A DNA stretch of 64,000 nt from JBEVJC01 sp040510375 (GCA_040510375.1 JBEVJC010000017.1:186001-250000); one strand, 5' to 3'; shown: positions 1 to 10,083, numbered from the stretch's first letter. Numbers and translations are program-made. Notes: a model not told the origin generated them from the sequence alone.

Positions 1-1
1 T

Positions 2-424
2 GAGATCAGTAAGGGCGACCCGGATATCCGCGGCTGGATCGTTAAAGATGGCAACGGTGATATCCTGGGCCGGGTTCAGGAATTGATTTTTGACCTCCAG
101 AGCCGGCTTGCAAAATATATAGTGGTGGACCTGGATGGGAATGATGTGAACCTGTCGCGTCGGGAAGTACTGGTACCGGTAGGGATTGCAGAAACAGATC
201 CAAAACTGGATGAGGTGATGATCCCGGCCATCACTCCCGAACAGCTGAATTCACTACCGGATTACGTGGAAGCGCGTTTTGATACGGAAGATGAGATCAG
301 TATATTAAATGTATTTGGCGGACTTGGCGCAGCGGTATTGTCGGGGAGAGCAGGGCAGGATGATTTTTACGGACACGAACATTTTAACGAAGCCAACCTA
401 TACCGGAACCGGCGGAATGAATAG
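2..424 (+). CDS. PRC-barrel domain protein, 5'-truncated by window edge
   Basis: The frame is open from base 2 with no credible start inside the window. A TTG at 83 lies within the conserved domain, so the true start is upstream. The N-terminal visible part (GWIVKDGNGDILGRV, then a Val/Asp-rich strand around KYIVVDLDG) reads like a PRC-barrel beta-barrel module. The C-terminal part is acidic and polar and contains a conserved-looking DPKLDEVMIP stretch. PRC-barrel proteins of this kind in Bacteroidota are soluble, often stress-associated and of unknown biochemical role. It ends 29 bp before the S41 peptidase on the same strand. Family assignment is fairly good; the function is unknown. Confidence 0.7.
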   Translation, partial: EISKGDPDIRGWIVKDGNGDILGRVQELIFDLQSRLAKYIVVDLDGNDVNLSRREVLVPVGIAETDPKLDEVMIPAITPEQLNSLPDYVEARFDTEDEISILNVFGGLGAAVLSGRAGQDDFYGHEHFNEANLYRNRRNE

Positions 425-453
425 TTTCACCGGCCCCGGCCAAAAAAAATACC

Positions 454-1959
454 ATGCGATTTTTGCCACTGCTTATTTTATTCTGGGTTGAAACGGCCAT
501 CGGCCAATCCAACCCGGCCGATACCGAACTGAGTGTTGCCGATATGAAATCGGACTTCCTGTACCTGCGGCAAAAGTTGGAACAAACCCATCCTGGTCTT
601 TATAAACATAAGGACCAGCCTGCCATGCAGCGGATGATGGATAGCCTTGAGTCCACCATCGACCGGCCGATGTCCTTTACCAGTTTTTACCAGAAGATTT
701 CATTCCTGATCGCCGAAGTAAGATGCGAACACACTTACGCCACCATGGGCAGTCGTTTCAATACATTGTTAAAACAATGGAAGATGCTTCCTTTCCAGTG
801 TTTCTTCGCCTCTGACAAACCACTGATCGTAGTAAACGGAACACCGGATAACAACATCCATCCTGGCGATGAAATAATCAGTATTAATGGCAGGCCCATT
901 GACAGTATCCTGAAGTCAATGTATCAGTTTCTGCCTGCAGATGGATTTATGACCAGTTCGAAAGACCATTTCCTTTCCTCCATGAATTTCGGAGTGGCAT
1001 ACAATCAATTTATCGAACAGCCTGACCGTTACGATATCGTGGTCAGGAATAATCAGGGTGAACTGATCAGCCGGAGTTATACGGAAGACCTCAATTTTGC
1101 GGCGATCAATAAACATGCACTCAAAAACCCGGTCAACCGAGCCGTGCTCGAAGCGAGCAAGAGAGGTGATAAAATAAGGAAAGAAAAATTGCGTCTGACA
1201 TTTGAAAGGGATGACAGTGTGGCCATCATGACTATCCGTTCATTCAGCATTGATAAAGAACCATTCAAAAAAAAGATCGATGGGTTCTTTGAAACAATCG
1301 CAGAAAAAAAACCAACAGACCTGGTAATTGATCTTAGTTATAATGGTGGCGGTGAAGAAGAACTTGCTGCCTGGCTTATGAGTTACCTGATCGATTCACC
1401 CACTTCATTCATGAGCAACGAATACCTTATTGATACCAGCGATGCCATGTTCTCCCTGAGTAATGTTCCCGACGACGTGAGAAAAAATAAATACGTTTAT
1501 ATCGATTCCATGAAGGATGGGAAAAGTAAAGCGAAGATCACAGAATACTCCATGGAACTTCAAACGATGATGCCCCCTGCCAATGCTTACAGTGGCCGGG
1601 TGTGGCTATATGTCAACGGAGGTACCGCCTCTGCTGCCTCCACTTTTGCGGCGGTTGCGCAGTCAAATAAGCGGGCTGTTATTGTGGGACAGGAAACAGC
1701 CGGCTCTTTTACCGGAGGCGGGACAGCATTGGGGCTGGATCTTACCCTGCCTGCATCGGGTATTAAAACCCACACATCGATCGTATACCAGGAATTTGCC
1801 ACATCAGGGAAAGATGGAAACCGCGGTGTGCTACCCGATTATAATTATACTCCGGACTTTGCTGCCATGATTGGTAATAACCGGGAGTGGATCACGTTTA
1901 TAATGGCCCTGAGGGAAGGACACAGCCTGCCAGCAAGACCACAGGCAACTGGTAAATGA
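454..1959 (+). CDS. S41 family (C-terminal-processing/tricorn-like) serine peptidase, secreted
   Basis: 501 aa with an N-terminal signal peptide (MRFLPLLILFW... ending near AIGQS), so probably periplasmic or secreted. A PDZ-like segment lies around residues 110-155 (PGDEIISINGRPI), as in S41 enzymes. The catalytic domain contains LSYNGGG, then NGGTASAAS, where Ser393 is the probable nucleophile, and VGQETAGS. The Lys used by Ctp/Tsp enzymes is not evident after the VGQET motif, which suggests the tricorn/IRBP-like subgroup rather than classical Ctp. Its role would be endoproteolysis of periplasmic proteins or peptides. It starts shortly after the PRC-barrel gene; co-transcription is possible but not shown. 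Confidence 0.85.
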   Translation: MRFLPLLILFWVETAIGQSNPADTELSVADMKSDFLYLRQKLEQTHPGLYKHKDQPAMQRMMDSLESTIDRPMSFTSFYQKISFLIAEVRCEHTYATMGSRFNTLLKQWKMLPFQCFFASDKPLIVVNGTPDNNIHPGDEIISINGRPIDSILKSMYQFLPADGFMTSSKDHFLSSMNFGVAYNQFIEQPDRYDIVVRNNQGELISRSYTEDLNFAAINKHALKNPVNRAVLEASKRGDKIRKEKLRLTFERDDSVAIMTIRSFSIDKEPFKKKIDGFFETIAEKKPTDLVIDLSYNGGGEEELAAWLMSYLIDSPTSFMSNEYLIDTSDAMFSLSNVPDDVRKNKYVYIDSMKDGKSKAKITEYSMELQTMMPPANAYSGRVWLYVNGGTASAASTFAAVAQSNKRAVIVGQETAGSFTGGGTALGLDLTLPASGIKTHTSIVYQEFATSGKDGNRGVLPDYNYTPDFAAMIGNNREWITFIMALREGHSLPARPQATGK

Positions 1960-2034
1960 ATAGAATGAAGTGACAGGTTGATCCTGGGATGGCCTCCCCC
2001 TGCCCTTCGGTACAAACTTTGATGCATGGGGCCA

Positions 2035-3282
2035 ATGAATCAATACATCTTCCTGCTTACTATTATCGGAATCGCTGCCTTTGCCATGACCTGGATGCCG
2101 GCCGTTACGAAAAAAACAGGAATCTCCTATTCCATCATTTATGTAGCTGCCGGGGTATTACTCTACCTGGTATTCCCTGCATATTTACCGATACCATTAC
2201 CGCAGGAATATCCGGATACCACCCTTCGCCTTGCAGAAATGGTAGTAATCATTTCGCTGATGGGCACTGGTATCAAGATCGACCGTCCCTTTAACCTGCG
2301 AAATTGGTCATCACCGTTGAAACTTATTTCCATAGCCATGTTACTTTGTATTGCCCTTGCAGCAATGGCAGCACATCTTCTACTTGGCTTTGACCTGGCA
2401 GCCGCCATCCTGCTGGGTGCAGTGTTAGCGCCTACTGATCCGGTCCTGGCCTCAGATGTACAGGTGGGCCCACCCAATGTGGGTGCTAAATCGGAAACAA
2501 AATTTGCATTGACTGCGGAGGCAGGAATGAATGATGGAATGGCATTTCCATTTATCTGGCTGGCCATTGTAATTGCAACAACGGCAACAGGAATGGAGCC
2601 GAACTTTTTAAACTGGTTCGGCTACGACCTGTTGTATAAACTGGCGGTTGGTCTCATCATTGGATTTGTGGCAGGCAAGGCAATTGGTTACCTGGTCTTC
2701 AACCTATCGGGTAAATATAAATTCCTTAAGACTAACGATGGCTTCCTGGCTATTGCCATGACTTTACTGGTGTACGGCGTTACAGAAATGATACATGGAT
2801 ATGGCTTCATTGCAGTATTTATCTGCGCCGTCACGTTCCGGCATTCTGAAAAGGAAGATGATTACCATCATGATCTCCATACGGTGACCGACCAGACAGA
2901 ACGGTTGCTGGTGGCAGTAATCCTGTTGCTGTTTGGCGGTGCGCTGGTCAGCGGTATCCTGGATCATCTGTCCTGGCGAATGGCTTCGTTTACTTTTTTA
3001 TTTTTATTTGTCCTTCGTCCGGTTGCCGCTTATTTAAGTCTGGTCACCGGCAACTTCCACTGGAAAGAAAAAATCGCCATCAGCTTTTTTGGCATCCGTG
3101 GAATGGGTTCTGTTTTTTATCTGGCATTTGCCTTAAAAGAAACCGGGTTTATAGTCGAAAACGAATTATGGTCAGTCGTTTCGTTTACTATCCTGGTTTC
3201 AATACTGATACATGGACTTACAGCCACTTCAATCATGAACTACCTGAAAAGGGAAATGCCACGAGAAGAAGTTCCGGGATAG
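2035..3282 (+). CDS. CPA1-type cation/proton antiporter
   Basis: About 415 aa, almost entirely hydrophobic, with roughly 12 membrane helices. The central APTDPVLASDV motif followed by an acidic helix (TAEAGMNDG) is typical of the CPA1/NhaP fold, where the Asp pair takes part in Na+ or K+/H+ exchange across the inner membrane. An in-frame ATG at 2026 would add three residues; 2035 is chosen because it opens directly into the first helix (MNQYIFLLTIIG). The ion specificity cannot be read from sequence. It has no obvious operon partner: the gap to the S41 gene is 75 bp, and the convergent small membrane gene follows. Confidence 0.85.
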   Translation: MNQYIFLLTIIGIAAFAMTWMPAVTKKTGISYSIIYVAAGVLLYLVFPAYLPIPLPQEYPDTTLRLAEMVVIISLMGTGIKIDRPFNLRNWSSPLKLISIAMLLCIALAAMAAHLLLGFDLAAAILLGAVLAPTDPVLASDVQVGPPNVGAKSETKFALTAEAGMNDGMAFPFIWLAIVIATTATGMEPNFLNWFGYDLLYKLAVGLIIGFVAGKAIGYLVFNLSGKYKFLKTNDGFLAIAMTLLVYGVTEMIHGYGFIAVFICAVTFRHSEKEDDYHHDLHTVTDQTERLLVAVILLLFGGALVSGILDHLSWRMASFTFLFLFVLRPVAAYLSLVTGNFHWKEKIAISFFGIRGMGSVFYLAFALKETGFIVENELWSVVSFTILVSILIHGLTATSIMNYLKREMPREEVPG

Positions 3283-3339
3283 GAACACAGTTGTACAGAT
3301 ACGTGTTTACTGCACTGTGGCTTCTGCTGTCTGCGCAGG

Positions 3340-3699
3340 TTATACCATCGCCAAACCCGCAAACACACAGTTCGCGATTATTATCAGATCGAGCAGCAAA
3401 CTCGTAACCAGTACAGGTATGGTTATCCTGGTGGGCAATGCCGCCAGGTTAACGACCAGGCACATTGCCATTGCGCCCATGGCCAGCGGCCAGAAAATAA
3501 AACTATTTCCCGCCATCATGATAAAAAAGATGGTAATTGGAGTAACCATACAACCATGCCCCGCCAGGGCGATGGCCAACCAGGCAATTCGGTTTTCCTG
3601 TTGCCTGTCGCACCAGTTCATAAACTTTCTGAGAAGACCGGCTCTTTGTACTGTTGCCGGCATTACGAGGTTGCCGAGCGAGTGTTGTATAGTATCCAT
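3340..3699 (-). CDS. Small hydrophobic membrane protein of unknown function
   Basis: 119 aa when started at the ATG at 3699 (MDTIQHSLGN); an upstream in-frame start at 3732 would add 11 polar residues. A soluble N-terminus with a CDRQQENR stretch is followed by about three or four hydrophobic segments (WLAIALAGHGCMV, FFIMMAGNSFIFWPLAMGAMAM, IPVLVTSLLLDLIIIAN). The amphipathic N-terminus and clear alternation of helices argue for a real gene although no family is named with confidence. It is convergent with the antiporter, with a 57-bp gap holding no obvious terminator. Confidence 0.6.
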   Translation of the reverse strand: MDTIQHSLGNLVMPATVQRAGLLRKFMNWCDRQQENRIAWLAIALAGHGCMVTPITIFFIMMAGNSFIFWPLAMGAMAMCLVVNLAALPTRITIPVLVTSLLLDLIIIANCVFAGLAMV

Positions 3700-3832
3700 A
3701 TTGTTAATTTCTATACCACAAAACTCGCTCAACTACCCTGACGGACTCATGATTTTGATCCATAGAAGACATGAGATTAGTCATGCTTTTTAAATCTGAA
3801 ACATTCGGCCGGGTATGTGAATTCTAATTATA

Positions 3833-6208
3833 TTATTCACTTCGCAGGCTTTTCACCGGGTTTGCCCTTGCGGCACGGAATGCCTGGAGGCTGACAGTGA
3901 CAAGTGCTACAAATGCTGTAAGGACGGCCCCCGCAGCAAAAATTGCCCAGTTAAGGTCCATCCGGAACTGGTAGTCAGCCAGCCATTTGTTGAGCACAAT
4001 TACTGATACGGGCACTGCCAGGCAGATAGCAATTGCCACCAGCTTCAGCAGGTCTTTTGATAACAGGGTGGTAAGACCCAGCACCGAGGCTCCAAGGACC
4101 TTGCGGACACCTACTTCCTTTATACGTTGTTCAGCAGCATAGGCAGCGAGTCCAAACAAACCAATGCAGGAGATGATCACGGCAAGGCAACCAAACAGGT
4201 TAGCCACGCGTGCAAAAAGTTTCTGGCTCTGGAATTTTGATCCGAAGTCCTGGTCCACAAATTTTATTTCCGCCGGAAAATCCGGATTCACTTCTTTTAA
4301 AGCGGCTGTCACCTGTTCGATGCTCCTGCTGGTATTTCCGTTGTTTGCCAGACGTAATGCAAGACTTACACCACCTTCTCCACGTGCGAGGCTGGTAAAC
4401 ATGGGTGGCGTTTTTTCAAACGGTGAACCCAGTACAAAATCTTTATAGACCCCGATCAGTGTATATTCTGCATCGCCCCATTTGATCCTTGCACCGATTG
4501 GCTCTTTGAGGTTCATCATCTTTGCCAGCGTTTCATTGACCATGGCTGTTTTACCAGCAGTATCAACCGGATGGTCAGGCGAAAATTCCCTGCCTGCAAT
4601 CAGTTTAACTCCTGCAGTTCCGGTAAACTCATAACCTGTATGAAAAATATCTACCAGTATTTCCAGTTTGGGATCCTTTCCCGGCCAGGAGATACCCCAT
4701 GTATTATTACCGGCCTGGGTAATACTGGAAGAAAGAAGCGTACCACTGGTGATCACCCCACTTGTTTTTAAATTATTGATCAGCACATCGGAAGTCTTGC
4801 CCAGCGTACCTTCCACGGGTATCTCAATCAGTTGCTCTGTTTCAAAACCTGTTGGCCTGTCCTGCATAAAATGAATCTGCCGGTAAATACCGATAGTAAC
4901 CGTAGTCAGGAATACAGCAAAAAAGAACTGGACCACGACCAGCACTTTCCTGACGGGCAGTCCGCGCTGGTTTCCCCTGAACAGGCCTTTTAATACTTTT
5001 ATCGGTTCAAAAGAAGAGAGGTAAAAGGCAGGGTAACTGCCGGATAATAGTCCGGTCAACAATGCAATCCCAACAACAAACACCCAGGTGGAAATCCTGT
5101 CGTACGGAAACACCAGGTGCAGGTTGAGTAATGAATTAAACCAGGGCAGACAGATCAGTACCAGCAGGATGGCAGCAAGTGTTGAAACAAATGATAAAAG
5201 GACGGATTCGGTAATGAATTGCAGCATCAGGGATTTGCGGTCGGACCCGATTGCCTTCCGGATCCCGACTTCCCTGGCCCGTTCCCCCGCTCTCGCGGTT
5301 GACAGGTTCATGAAGTTCACTGCAGCAATCAGCAGGATAACTGCTGCCAGGATAACGAACAGGTTGATCTGTTCAATCAGACCACCCGCCGATTTCCCGT
5401 CAACAAAGGTTGAATGCAGGTGGATCTTTGAAAACGGAAACAGGAAGAGCTCATTGGTATTACCCTCGTTGTGTTTACCAATCATTGGCCGGAGTATTGT
5501 ATTGACCCGGTCCACATCATCCGGATTCTTCAGCTTTACATAGGTATGCGCAAAGTTGCTTCCCCAACCAGAAGTTTTTGCCCATTCGTTGGCCTCTTCA
5601 AACATTATCCATGGTAATACATAATCAAAACGAAGACTTGTATTTAATGGAACGTCGGCAATGACACCCGTTACCCGCAAAGGGATGTTTTTATTCCGCA
5701 GGATTGTTTTATTGATCGGGTCTTCATCGCCAAAAATTGTTGTTGCCAATTGTTGGGTAAGAACTATAGTGTTGGGTTCTGAAAGTGCATTCGTTGCATT
5801 TCCGCGTATAAACTGATGGGAAAATACAGAAAAGAAACCCGGATCCGCATACAATCCGGCTTTCTTGATATTCTTGTCCTTGTAGGTTATTAATCCTTCA
5901 GCAGTATAACTGATGGTACGTACAGATTCCAGCACGCCGGGAACTTCTGCTTTTATTGTTGCTGCCGCTTCCCTGGGTGTGCTCTCAAATGTATGAGTTA
6001 CCCCATTGCCGGTTTGGTTGTTCTCCACTACAAAAATCTGATCCAGGTCTTTGAATTGTTTATTATATCCTACATGATAAGAGACATATAAAAGCAATAA
6101 CAGGGCACTGGCAATACCAAGGGTTAACCCGCCTGCATTGAGCAATGAAAATCCCTTATGCTTTTTTATATTACGCCATCCGCTCCGGAGAAAATTGCTG
6201 TGCATCAT
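3833..6208 (-). CDS. FtsX/MacB-type ABC transporter permease
   Basis: 791 aa. The N-terminal cytoplasmic stretch (SGWRNIKKHKGFSLLN) and first helix are followed by a MacB-like periplasmic core (about 45-240). A three-to-four-helix FtsX domain lies near 285-405, a second periplasmic core about 435-650, and a second FtsX domain runs to the C-terminus (VGVRKVLGAS, ANPVKSLRSE). This tandem layout is common in Bacteroidota and is usually found with a separate ATPase, but none is next to it here. Likely role: mechanotransmission-type export or lipoprotein/antimicrobial efflux; the substrate is unknown. It is transcribed divergently from the M48 gene. Confidence 0.88.
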   Translation of the reverse strand: MMHSNFLRSGWRNIKKHKGFSLLNAGGLTLGIASALLLLLYVSYHVGYNKQFKDLDQIFVVENNQTGNGVTHTFESTPREAAATIKAEVPGVLESVRTISYTAEGLITYKDKNIKKAGLYADPGFFSVFSHQFIRGNATNALSEPNTIVLTQQLATTIFGDEDPINKTILRNKNIPLRVTGVIADVPLNTSLRFDYVLPWIMFEEANEWAKTSGWGSNFAHTYVKLKNPDDVDRVNTILRPMIGKHNEGNTNELFLFPFSKIHLHSTFVDGKSAGGLIEQINLFVILAAVILLIAAVNFMNLSTARAGERAREVGIRKAIGSDRKSLMLQFITESVLLSFVSTLAAILLVLICLPWFNSLLNLHLVFPYDRISTWVFVVGIALLTGLLSGSYPAFYLSSFEPIKVLKGLFRGNQRGLPVRKVLVVVQFFFAVFLTTVTIGIYRQIHFMQDRPTGFETEQLIEIPVEGTLGKTSDVLINNLKTSGVITSGTLLSSSITQAGNNTWGISWPGKDPKLEILVDIFHTGYEFTGTAGVKLIAGREFSPDHPVDTAGKTAMVNETLAKMMNLKEPIGARIKWGDAEYTLIGVYKDFVLGSPFEKTPPMFTSLARGEGGVSLALRLANNGNTSRSIEQVTAALKEVNPDFPAEIKFVDQDFGSKFQSQKLFARVANLFGCLAVIISCIGLFGLAAYAAEQRIKEVGVRKVLGASVLGLTTLLSKDLLKLVAIAICLAVPVSVIVLNKWLADYQFRMDLNWAIFAAGAVLTAFVALVTVSLQAFRAARANPVKSLRSE

Positions 6209-6506
6209 TCCTGATAATTGTTTATTTTATAGGGGCAATTTTATGCCAGTTGAGCAATCGGTTGAATTTCAACAAATTAATAGATATTGATTTGGTCATT
6301 ACTGTCCGATTGCGAACACTGGTTGTATCAATCCGGGATGTGGGTGACCCATCCTGAAATACTTATACAGGTTTTGCAGATAATCCCAAAGCTCCTGGAC
6401 AGTCAGGCTGTGCTTCCAGACTTGCGGGGCCCGAAGGCCTTTTTTTCTGGAATTATGAAATAATCATTTTTTCTTTTATTTTGTGTCAACATCCTATTAA
6501 TATTCA

Positions 6507-7961
6507 ATGCCAAAGCTTTTTATCCCACTACTGCTTGTCCTGACCGTCGGAATCAATCACCTAAACGCCCAGACCGAAATCTACCAGTTTCAGGACCTTT
6601 CCCATTTCTATTATGCAAAACAAAAAGACTCAATCCGGAAAGCCTGGGATTGCCCGGCCACGTATTCGCGGAAGGAAACGCAGAAAAAATACCGGGAGAT
6701 CTGGGATGAACGCACCAGCTTTATAACGGATGCCATTGCCAGTGATAATTATATTTACCAGCCGGTCGTATATCAACTCGTTGCCGGTATTGTGGACCAG
6801 ATCGTCAAAGCCAATCCGGGAACCATCAAACAGCGGCCATTACTCCTGATCGACCGGAGTGCATCGGTAAATGCATATGCCGTTGGCGGCAATATTATGG
6901 CGGTAAACCTGGGACTGATCGTATTTTCTGAAAGCCGCGAGGAGCTTGCCCTTGCCATTGCACATGAAATCTCCCACAATCTTCTCTCCCATCCTGAAAA
7001 TGCCATGAAACAACGGGCTGAATGGCTGACGTCAGACGACTACAATGAATCGGTTAATGCAGTGCTGGATTCAAAATATGAACGACTGTCACGCCTGAAA
7101 AAAGTATTGGAAGGATTTTCTTTCAGTCGCAGTAAACACCAGCGTTACAAAGAATCCGAAGCCGATTCACTGGCGATCCAACTGCTCAAAAACAGCGGCA
7201 TCAGTTTCCAGGCAGATTTTTTCCTGCGACTTGACAGTTCCGACAATAATTACCAGGAACCCCTGAAACAGCCGGTACAGGCGTATTTCACCAGTTACCA
7301 GTTGCCCTTTGAAGCCGTATGGACTTCAAAAAAATCAAGAGGACTGTCCACCCGCAATTATAATTTTAACTCCGGTAAAACCGGATTGCAGGACTCACTG
7401 AAAACACATCCGGATTGTGTGCAACGATATAACCAGACACTTAACCAGTCGGACAAAAACGCAAAACTCACCCCCGTACCCGACAATATAAAAGCAGCCG
7501 CCAACCGGATGCTGATCTGGAATATGTTTTATAAATCAAACCTGACACCCTGCCTTTACCGGGTTTTGCTGGAGAAGGATAAGGGTAATACCGATCAGTG
7601 GTATGATTTTATGATGCATAATATTTTTACCGCCCTGAATTTTGCCGATCGCGAAATGCACCGGTTCAGCGCAATTGGTGTGGTTCCGAAGGAATATATC
7701 AGTAAGGACTATTATGAACTTCAGACCATGCTGGAGCAAATTCCAAGGGAAAGCCTGGAGTTGTATTGCCAGGTATTACAGAAGGCACCCTTCTGGACTG
7801 GTCTCAGTTCCTCTGAAAAGGGCATGAAACAATTTATGTATACCCTTGCGCTGGACCCTGATCCCTCCGACAAAAACAGGTCGCGCGTTGCGAAAAATTT
7901 CGTTACCAGCCATTCTGCCAGCATGTATTGTGAACTCGCCGGCGATTTCAATAAAAAATGA
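6507..7961 (+). CDS. M48-family zinc metallopeptidase, secreted
   Basis: 484 aa with a signal peptide (MPKLFIPLLLVLTVG... cleaved near LNAQ). The zinc site HEISH is at residues 153-157 and the third ligand sits in ESEAD (216-220), as in M48 peptidases. The long C-terminal half (about 240-484) carries no recognised domain. There is no membrane helix beyond the signal, so the enzyme is probably periplasmic, possibly acting in protein quality control. The gene is 28 bp upstream of the next secreted protein and likely co-transcribed with it. Confidence 0.85.
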   Translation: MPKLFIPLLLVLTVGINHLNAQTEIYQFQDLSHFYYAKQKDSIRKAWDCPATYSRKETQKKYREIWDERTSFITDAIASDNYIYQPVVYQLVAGIVDQIVKANPGTIKQRPLLLIDRSASVNAYAVGGNIMAVNLGLIVFSESREELALAIAHEISHNLLSHPENAMKQRAEWLTSDDYNESVNAVLDSKYERLSRLKKVLEGFSFSRSKHQRYKESEADSLAIQLLKNSGISFQADFFLRLDSSDNNYQEPLKQPVQAYFTSYQLPFEAVWTSKKSRGLSTRNYNFNSGKTGLQDSLKTHPDCVQRYNQTLNQSDKNAKLTPVPDNIKAAANRMLIWNMFYKSNLTPCLYRVLLEKDKGNTDQWYDFMMHNIFTALNFADREMHRFSAIGVVPKEYISKDYYELQTMLEQIPRESLELYCQVLQKAPFWTGLSSSEKGMKQFMYTLALDPDPSDKNRSRVAKNFVTSHSASMYCELAGDFNKK

Positions 7962-7989
7962 CCAACACCACCAAAACATCACCAGGATT

Positions 7990-9522
7990 ATGAAATCAAC
8001 TATCTGCTTAAGTGTGCTCCTTAACGTCACACTTTTGTCGTTCGGACAAACAAAAGTTTTTAAAGAAGTCAACGAGGAGATCTCGACACAGATCAACATG
8101 ATCCGCCAGGACGGATCATTGGTTGGATATGTGGCCTTCACTCAACTTGAAAAAGCCAGCGAAGATTCCTTTAATTACCGGATCAGCATTATGGATGAAA
8201 ACCTGAATGATATAGGTATCGTCAACTTCCGTCAGGAAGAACTAAGGCTACAGGCAGTTTCGTTTGATCAGGATGTGCTCTGCCTCGGATATATAAAAAT
8301 TGGAAAACAACCACGATTAAAAGGCCGCAAGGCGCGCATCAATGTGAAAAGCATTGATAATGCGGTGGTACTTCAGTTCCTCGGGCTGGATGGTAAGATC
8401 ATTGAAATGGTAAAAAACAGGGTCGGACTGGTAGTGGATCCACTTACCGGCAGTCAGGACCTTGCACATTCGATCCAACTCAGGAACGTACCGAACGCAG
8501 GCTTCGCCTGCTTTTACGGAGAGGAAGAAAAAAACCAGCTCGGCATTTATGATTATCGTGGTAAGCAGTTGTGGCAAAAAAGCACTACTGAAAAAGCAAA
8601 TGCCTACGGCCTGCTGGCATCTGCAGATGGAGTGTATATTCTTTCCAAAAAAAACAATGGGAAGAATGAGGGTGGATACGAGGTCAGCAGTTACAGTAAC
8701 AAAGACGGTGCAGTGCTGAACAAATACATAGCCAAAGATAAAATCGAGAACTCACTCAAAGTCTTACAGTTTGACCTCGATCCTGCCACCGGAAAGCCGT
8801 TTATTTCCGGAAATATCATCAACAAACGCAAGGGTGGCGTGTTGGCCAATGCCGCCAGTTTGAAGAAGGGTGTTTACGATGGAGTGTTTACCGTTAATTT
8901 CAACGGACCAAAAAAATCAGATATCAAAGAAGTTTTCACTTACTGGAATAACGGATCACAGCAGATTGTAAGTTCAAAGGGTCGTTACAGACATAATAAC
9001 AGTTTTGCCAGCTACCATTCGTCGTTCAGGGATGCAGAAGGAAATACCTATTTTGCCGGTTCTGCTGTAATTAAAAAGCCAAAATGGGGATCGATTTTCT
9101 GGTCGGTGGTTACTGCTCCCCTGGTGATTCCACCAATCGTAATCGTAGGCGCAGGGCTCAACAAGTATAAAATGATGGATGCGATTGTAGTGTCGCAGGA
9201 TGGCAAGGGAACGCTGAAGGTGAATGATGATATCAAGGCAGATCACAGTAAGTTTTATTCCGGCAGGTTTCCATTGAGGATGCCGGTTAACCGCGGAATC
9301 AATAACGTTTACAATTCCAATAACAAAACCAACTACCTGATCATTTACGACACAAAGGAAATCACTATTTATAACGTAAATATCAAAAAGACTTTGCGGG
9401 TAATTCCACGCAAGGACGGATCTGTGTCTACCTATGTTTTCCCTGCCAAAGAAGGACATATAATGGTCTCAGAATATAATAAAAAAGAAAAGACCTCTCG
9501 TTACTCTATCGAATCGCTGTAA
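7990..9522 (+). CDS. Secreted protein of unknown function (DUF6770-like)
   Basis: 510 aa from the ATG at 7990 (MKSTICLSVLLNV... signal peptide ending at SFGQ). A longer open frame back to 7846 overlaps the M48 gene and lacks a signal, so it is rejected. The body consists of alternating beta-strand-like segments and resembles the Bacteroidota family DUF6770 (recognised from memory, not searched). A hydrophobic stretch about 370-395 (FWSVVTAPLVIPPIVIVGAG) could be a membrane or buried segment. It closes the M48 transcription unit and is followed by a strong terminator. Confidence 0.6.
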   Translation: MKSTICLSVLLNVTLLSFGQTKVFKEVNEEISTQINMIRQDGSLVGYVAFTQLEKASEDSFNYRISIMDENLNDIGIVNFRQEELRLQAVSFDQDVLCLGYIKIGKQPRLKGRKARINVKSIDNAVVLQFLGLDGKIIEMVKNRVGLVVDPLTGSQDLAHSIQLRNVPNAGFACFYGEEEKNQLGIYDYRGKQLWQKSTTEKANAYGLLASADGVYILSKKNNGKNEGGYEVSSYSNKDGAVLNKYIAKDKIENSLKVLQFDLDPATGKPFISGNIINKRKGGVLANAASLKKGVYDGVFTVNFNGPKKSDIKEVFTYWNNGSQQIVSSKGRYRHNNSFASYHSSFRDAEGNTYFAGSAVIKKPKWGSIFWSVVTAPLVIPPIVIVGAGLNKYKMMDAIVVSQDGKGTLKVNDDIKADHSKFYSGRFPLRMPVNRGINNVYNSNNKTNYLIIYDTKEITIYNVNIKKTLRVIPRKDGSVSTYVFPAKEGHIMVSEYNKKEKTSRYSIESL

Positions 9523-9540
9523 CAATAACTCTCTTTATTT

Positions 9541-9581
9541 AAAAAGCAGGTCGGGACCGATAATCCCAACCTGCTTTTTTT
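9541..9581 (+). terminator. Rho-independent terminator after the M48/DUF6770-like unit
   Basis: The arms AAAAAGCAGGT and ACCTGCTTTTTTT pair over 11 bp, with an inner GGGA/TCCC stem, and are followed by a T tract. The structure lies 18 bp after the stop codon at 9522. Confidence 0.85.
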
Positions 9582-9692
9582 ATTCAGTCCGCTTCGTATC
9601 CCAGGTCCGGTTTTACGTTTCAGGAATAATCCGGTATTCCAAATGCCTGATTTAAGTATTTACCCCTAGTAAATTCCGGGGGAAGTCCCCGC

Positions 9693-9722
9693 TTGCCATA
9701 CTAAATAAAAACGTAATATTTG
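9693..9722 (+). promoter_or_regulatory. Bacteroidota-type promoter (near consensus)
   Basis: TTG at 9693-9695, then 18 bp, then TAATATTTG (9714-9722), which is the TAnnTTTG element with one extra base. It lies about 48 bp upstream of the ATG at 9771. A small GGGG/CCCC hairpin (9679-9690) precedes it. Confidence 0.45.
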
Positions 9723-9770
9723 TAGTGTACGTTTTATCGGAAACAACCAAACCTTATCGCTTTGAACACC

Positions 9771-10028
9771 ATGCCCCAACCAACACCACCAAAACTGGAC
9801 CTGTACAGTTATGAACAGGCCCAACGCATCAAAGAACTGTTATCCTACCATCTTGGCGAGCCCTTCTTTTTCGGCCACCAGACACAGGAACGTCATGTAT
9901 TAGTGCTTATCCAGATTATTCCCTGCAAGGATGATAATTTTTACCGGATCAACCTGGTTGCACAAGGTGCGTTTCTTCCGGTTCAGCAGTTCTGCCTGCT
10001 TAATGATTTTAACCTGCCGGATTTATAA
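9771..10028 (+). CDS. Small hypothetical protein
   Basis: 85 aa from the ATG at 9771 (MPQPTPPKLDLYSYEQ); an in-frame TTG at 9762 is less likely. It has no signal peptide or membrane segment. The mix of a short helix (EQAQRIKELLSYHL) and beta strands (RHVLVLIQIIP, FYRINLVAQGAFL) suggests a compact soluble alpha/beta domain. I do not recognise the family. It is supported as a gene by its own promoter-like sequence upstream and a strong terminator 27 bp downstream. Confidence 0.55.
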   Translation: MPQPTPPKLDLYSYEQAQRIKELLSYHLGEPFFFGHQTQERHVLVLIQIIPCKDDNFYRINLVAQGAFLPVQQFCLLNDFNLPDL

Positions 10029-10055
10029 ACCCTGCAGACGGCACAAACTGCCAAC

Positions 10056-10083
10056 ATAACCCGGGCTGAAACGCCCGGGTTAT
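10056..10083. terminator. Bidirectional terminator between convergent genes
   Basis: A perfect 11-bp stem (ATAACCCGGGC / GCCCGGGTTAT) with the 6-nt loop TGAAAC. It lies between the stop of the small gene (+) and the stop of the haloperoxidase-like gene (-) and can serve both. Confidence 0.8.

Noticed and set aside
6427..6447. GGCC-CGAA-GGCC hairpin with T7 between the permease and M48 genes
   Set aside because: It has only a 4-5 bp stem and no plus-strand gene upstream to terminate; it may be an attenuator but nothing supports that.
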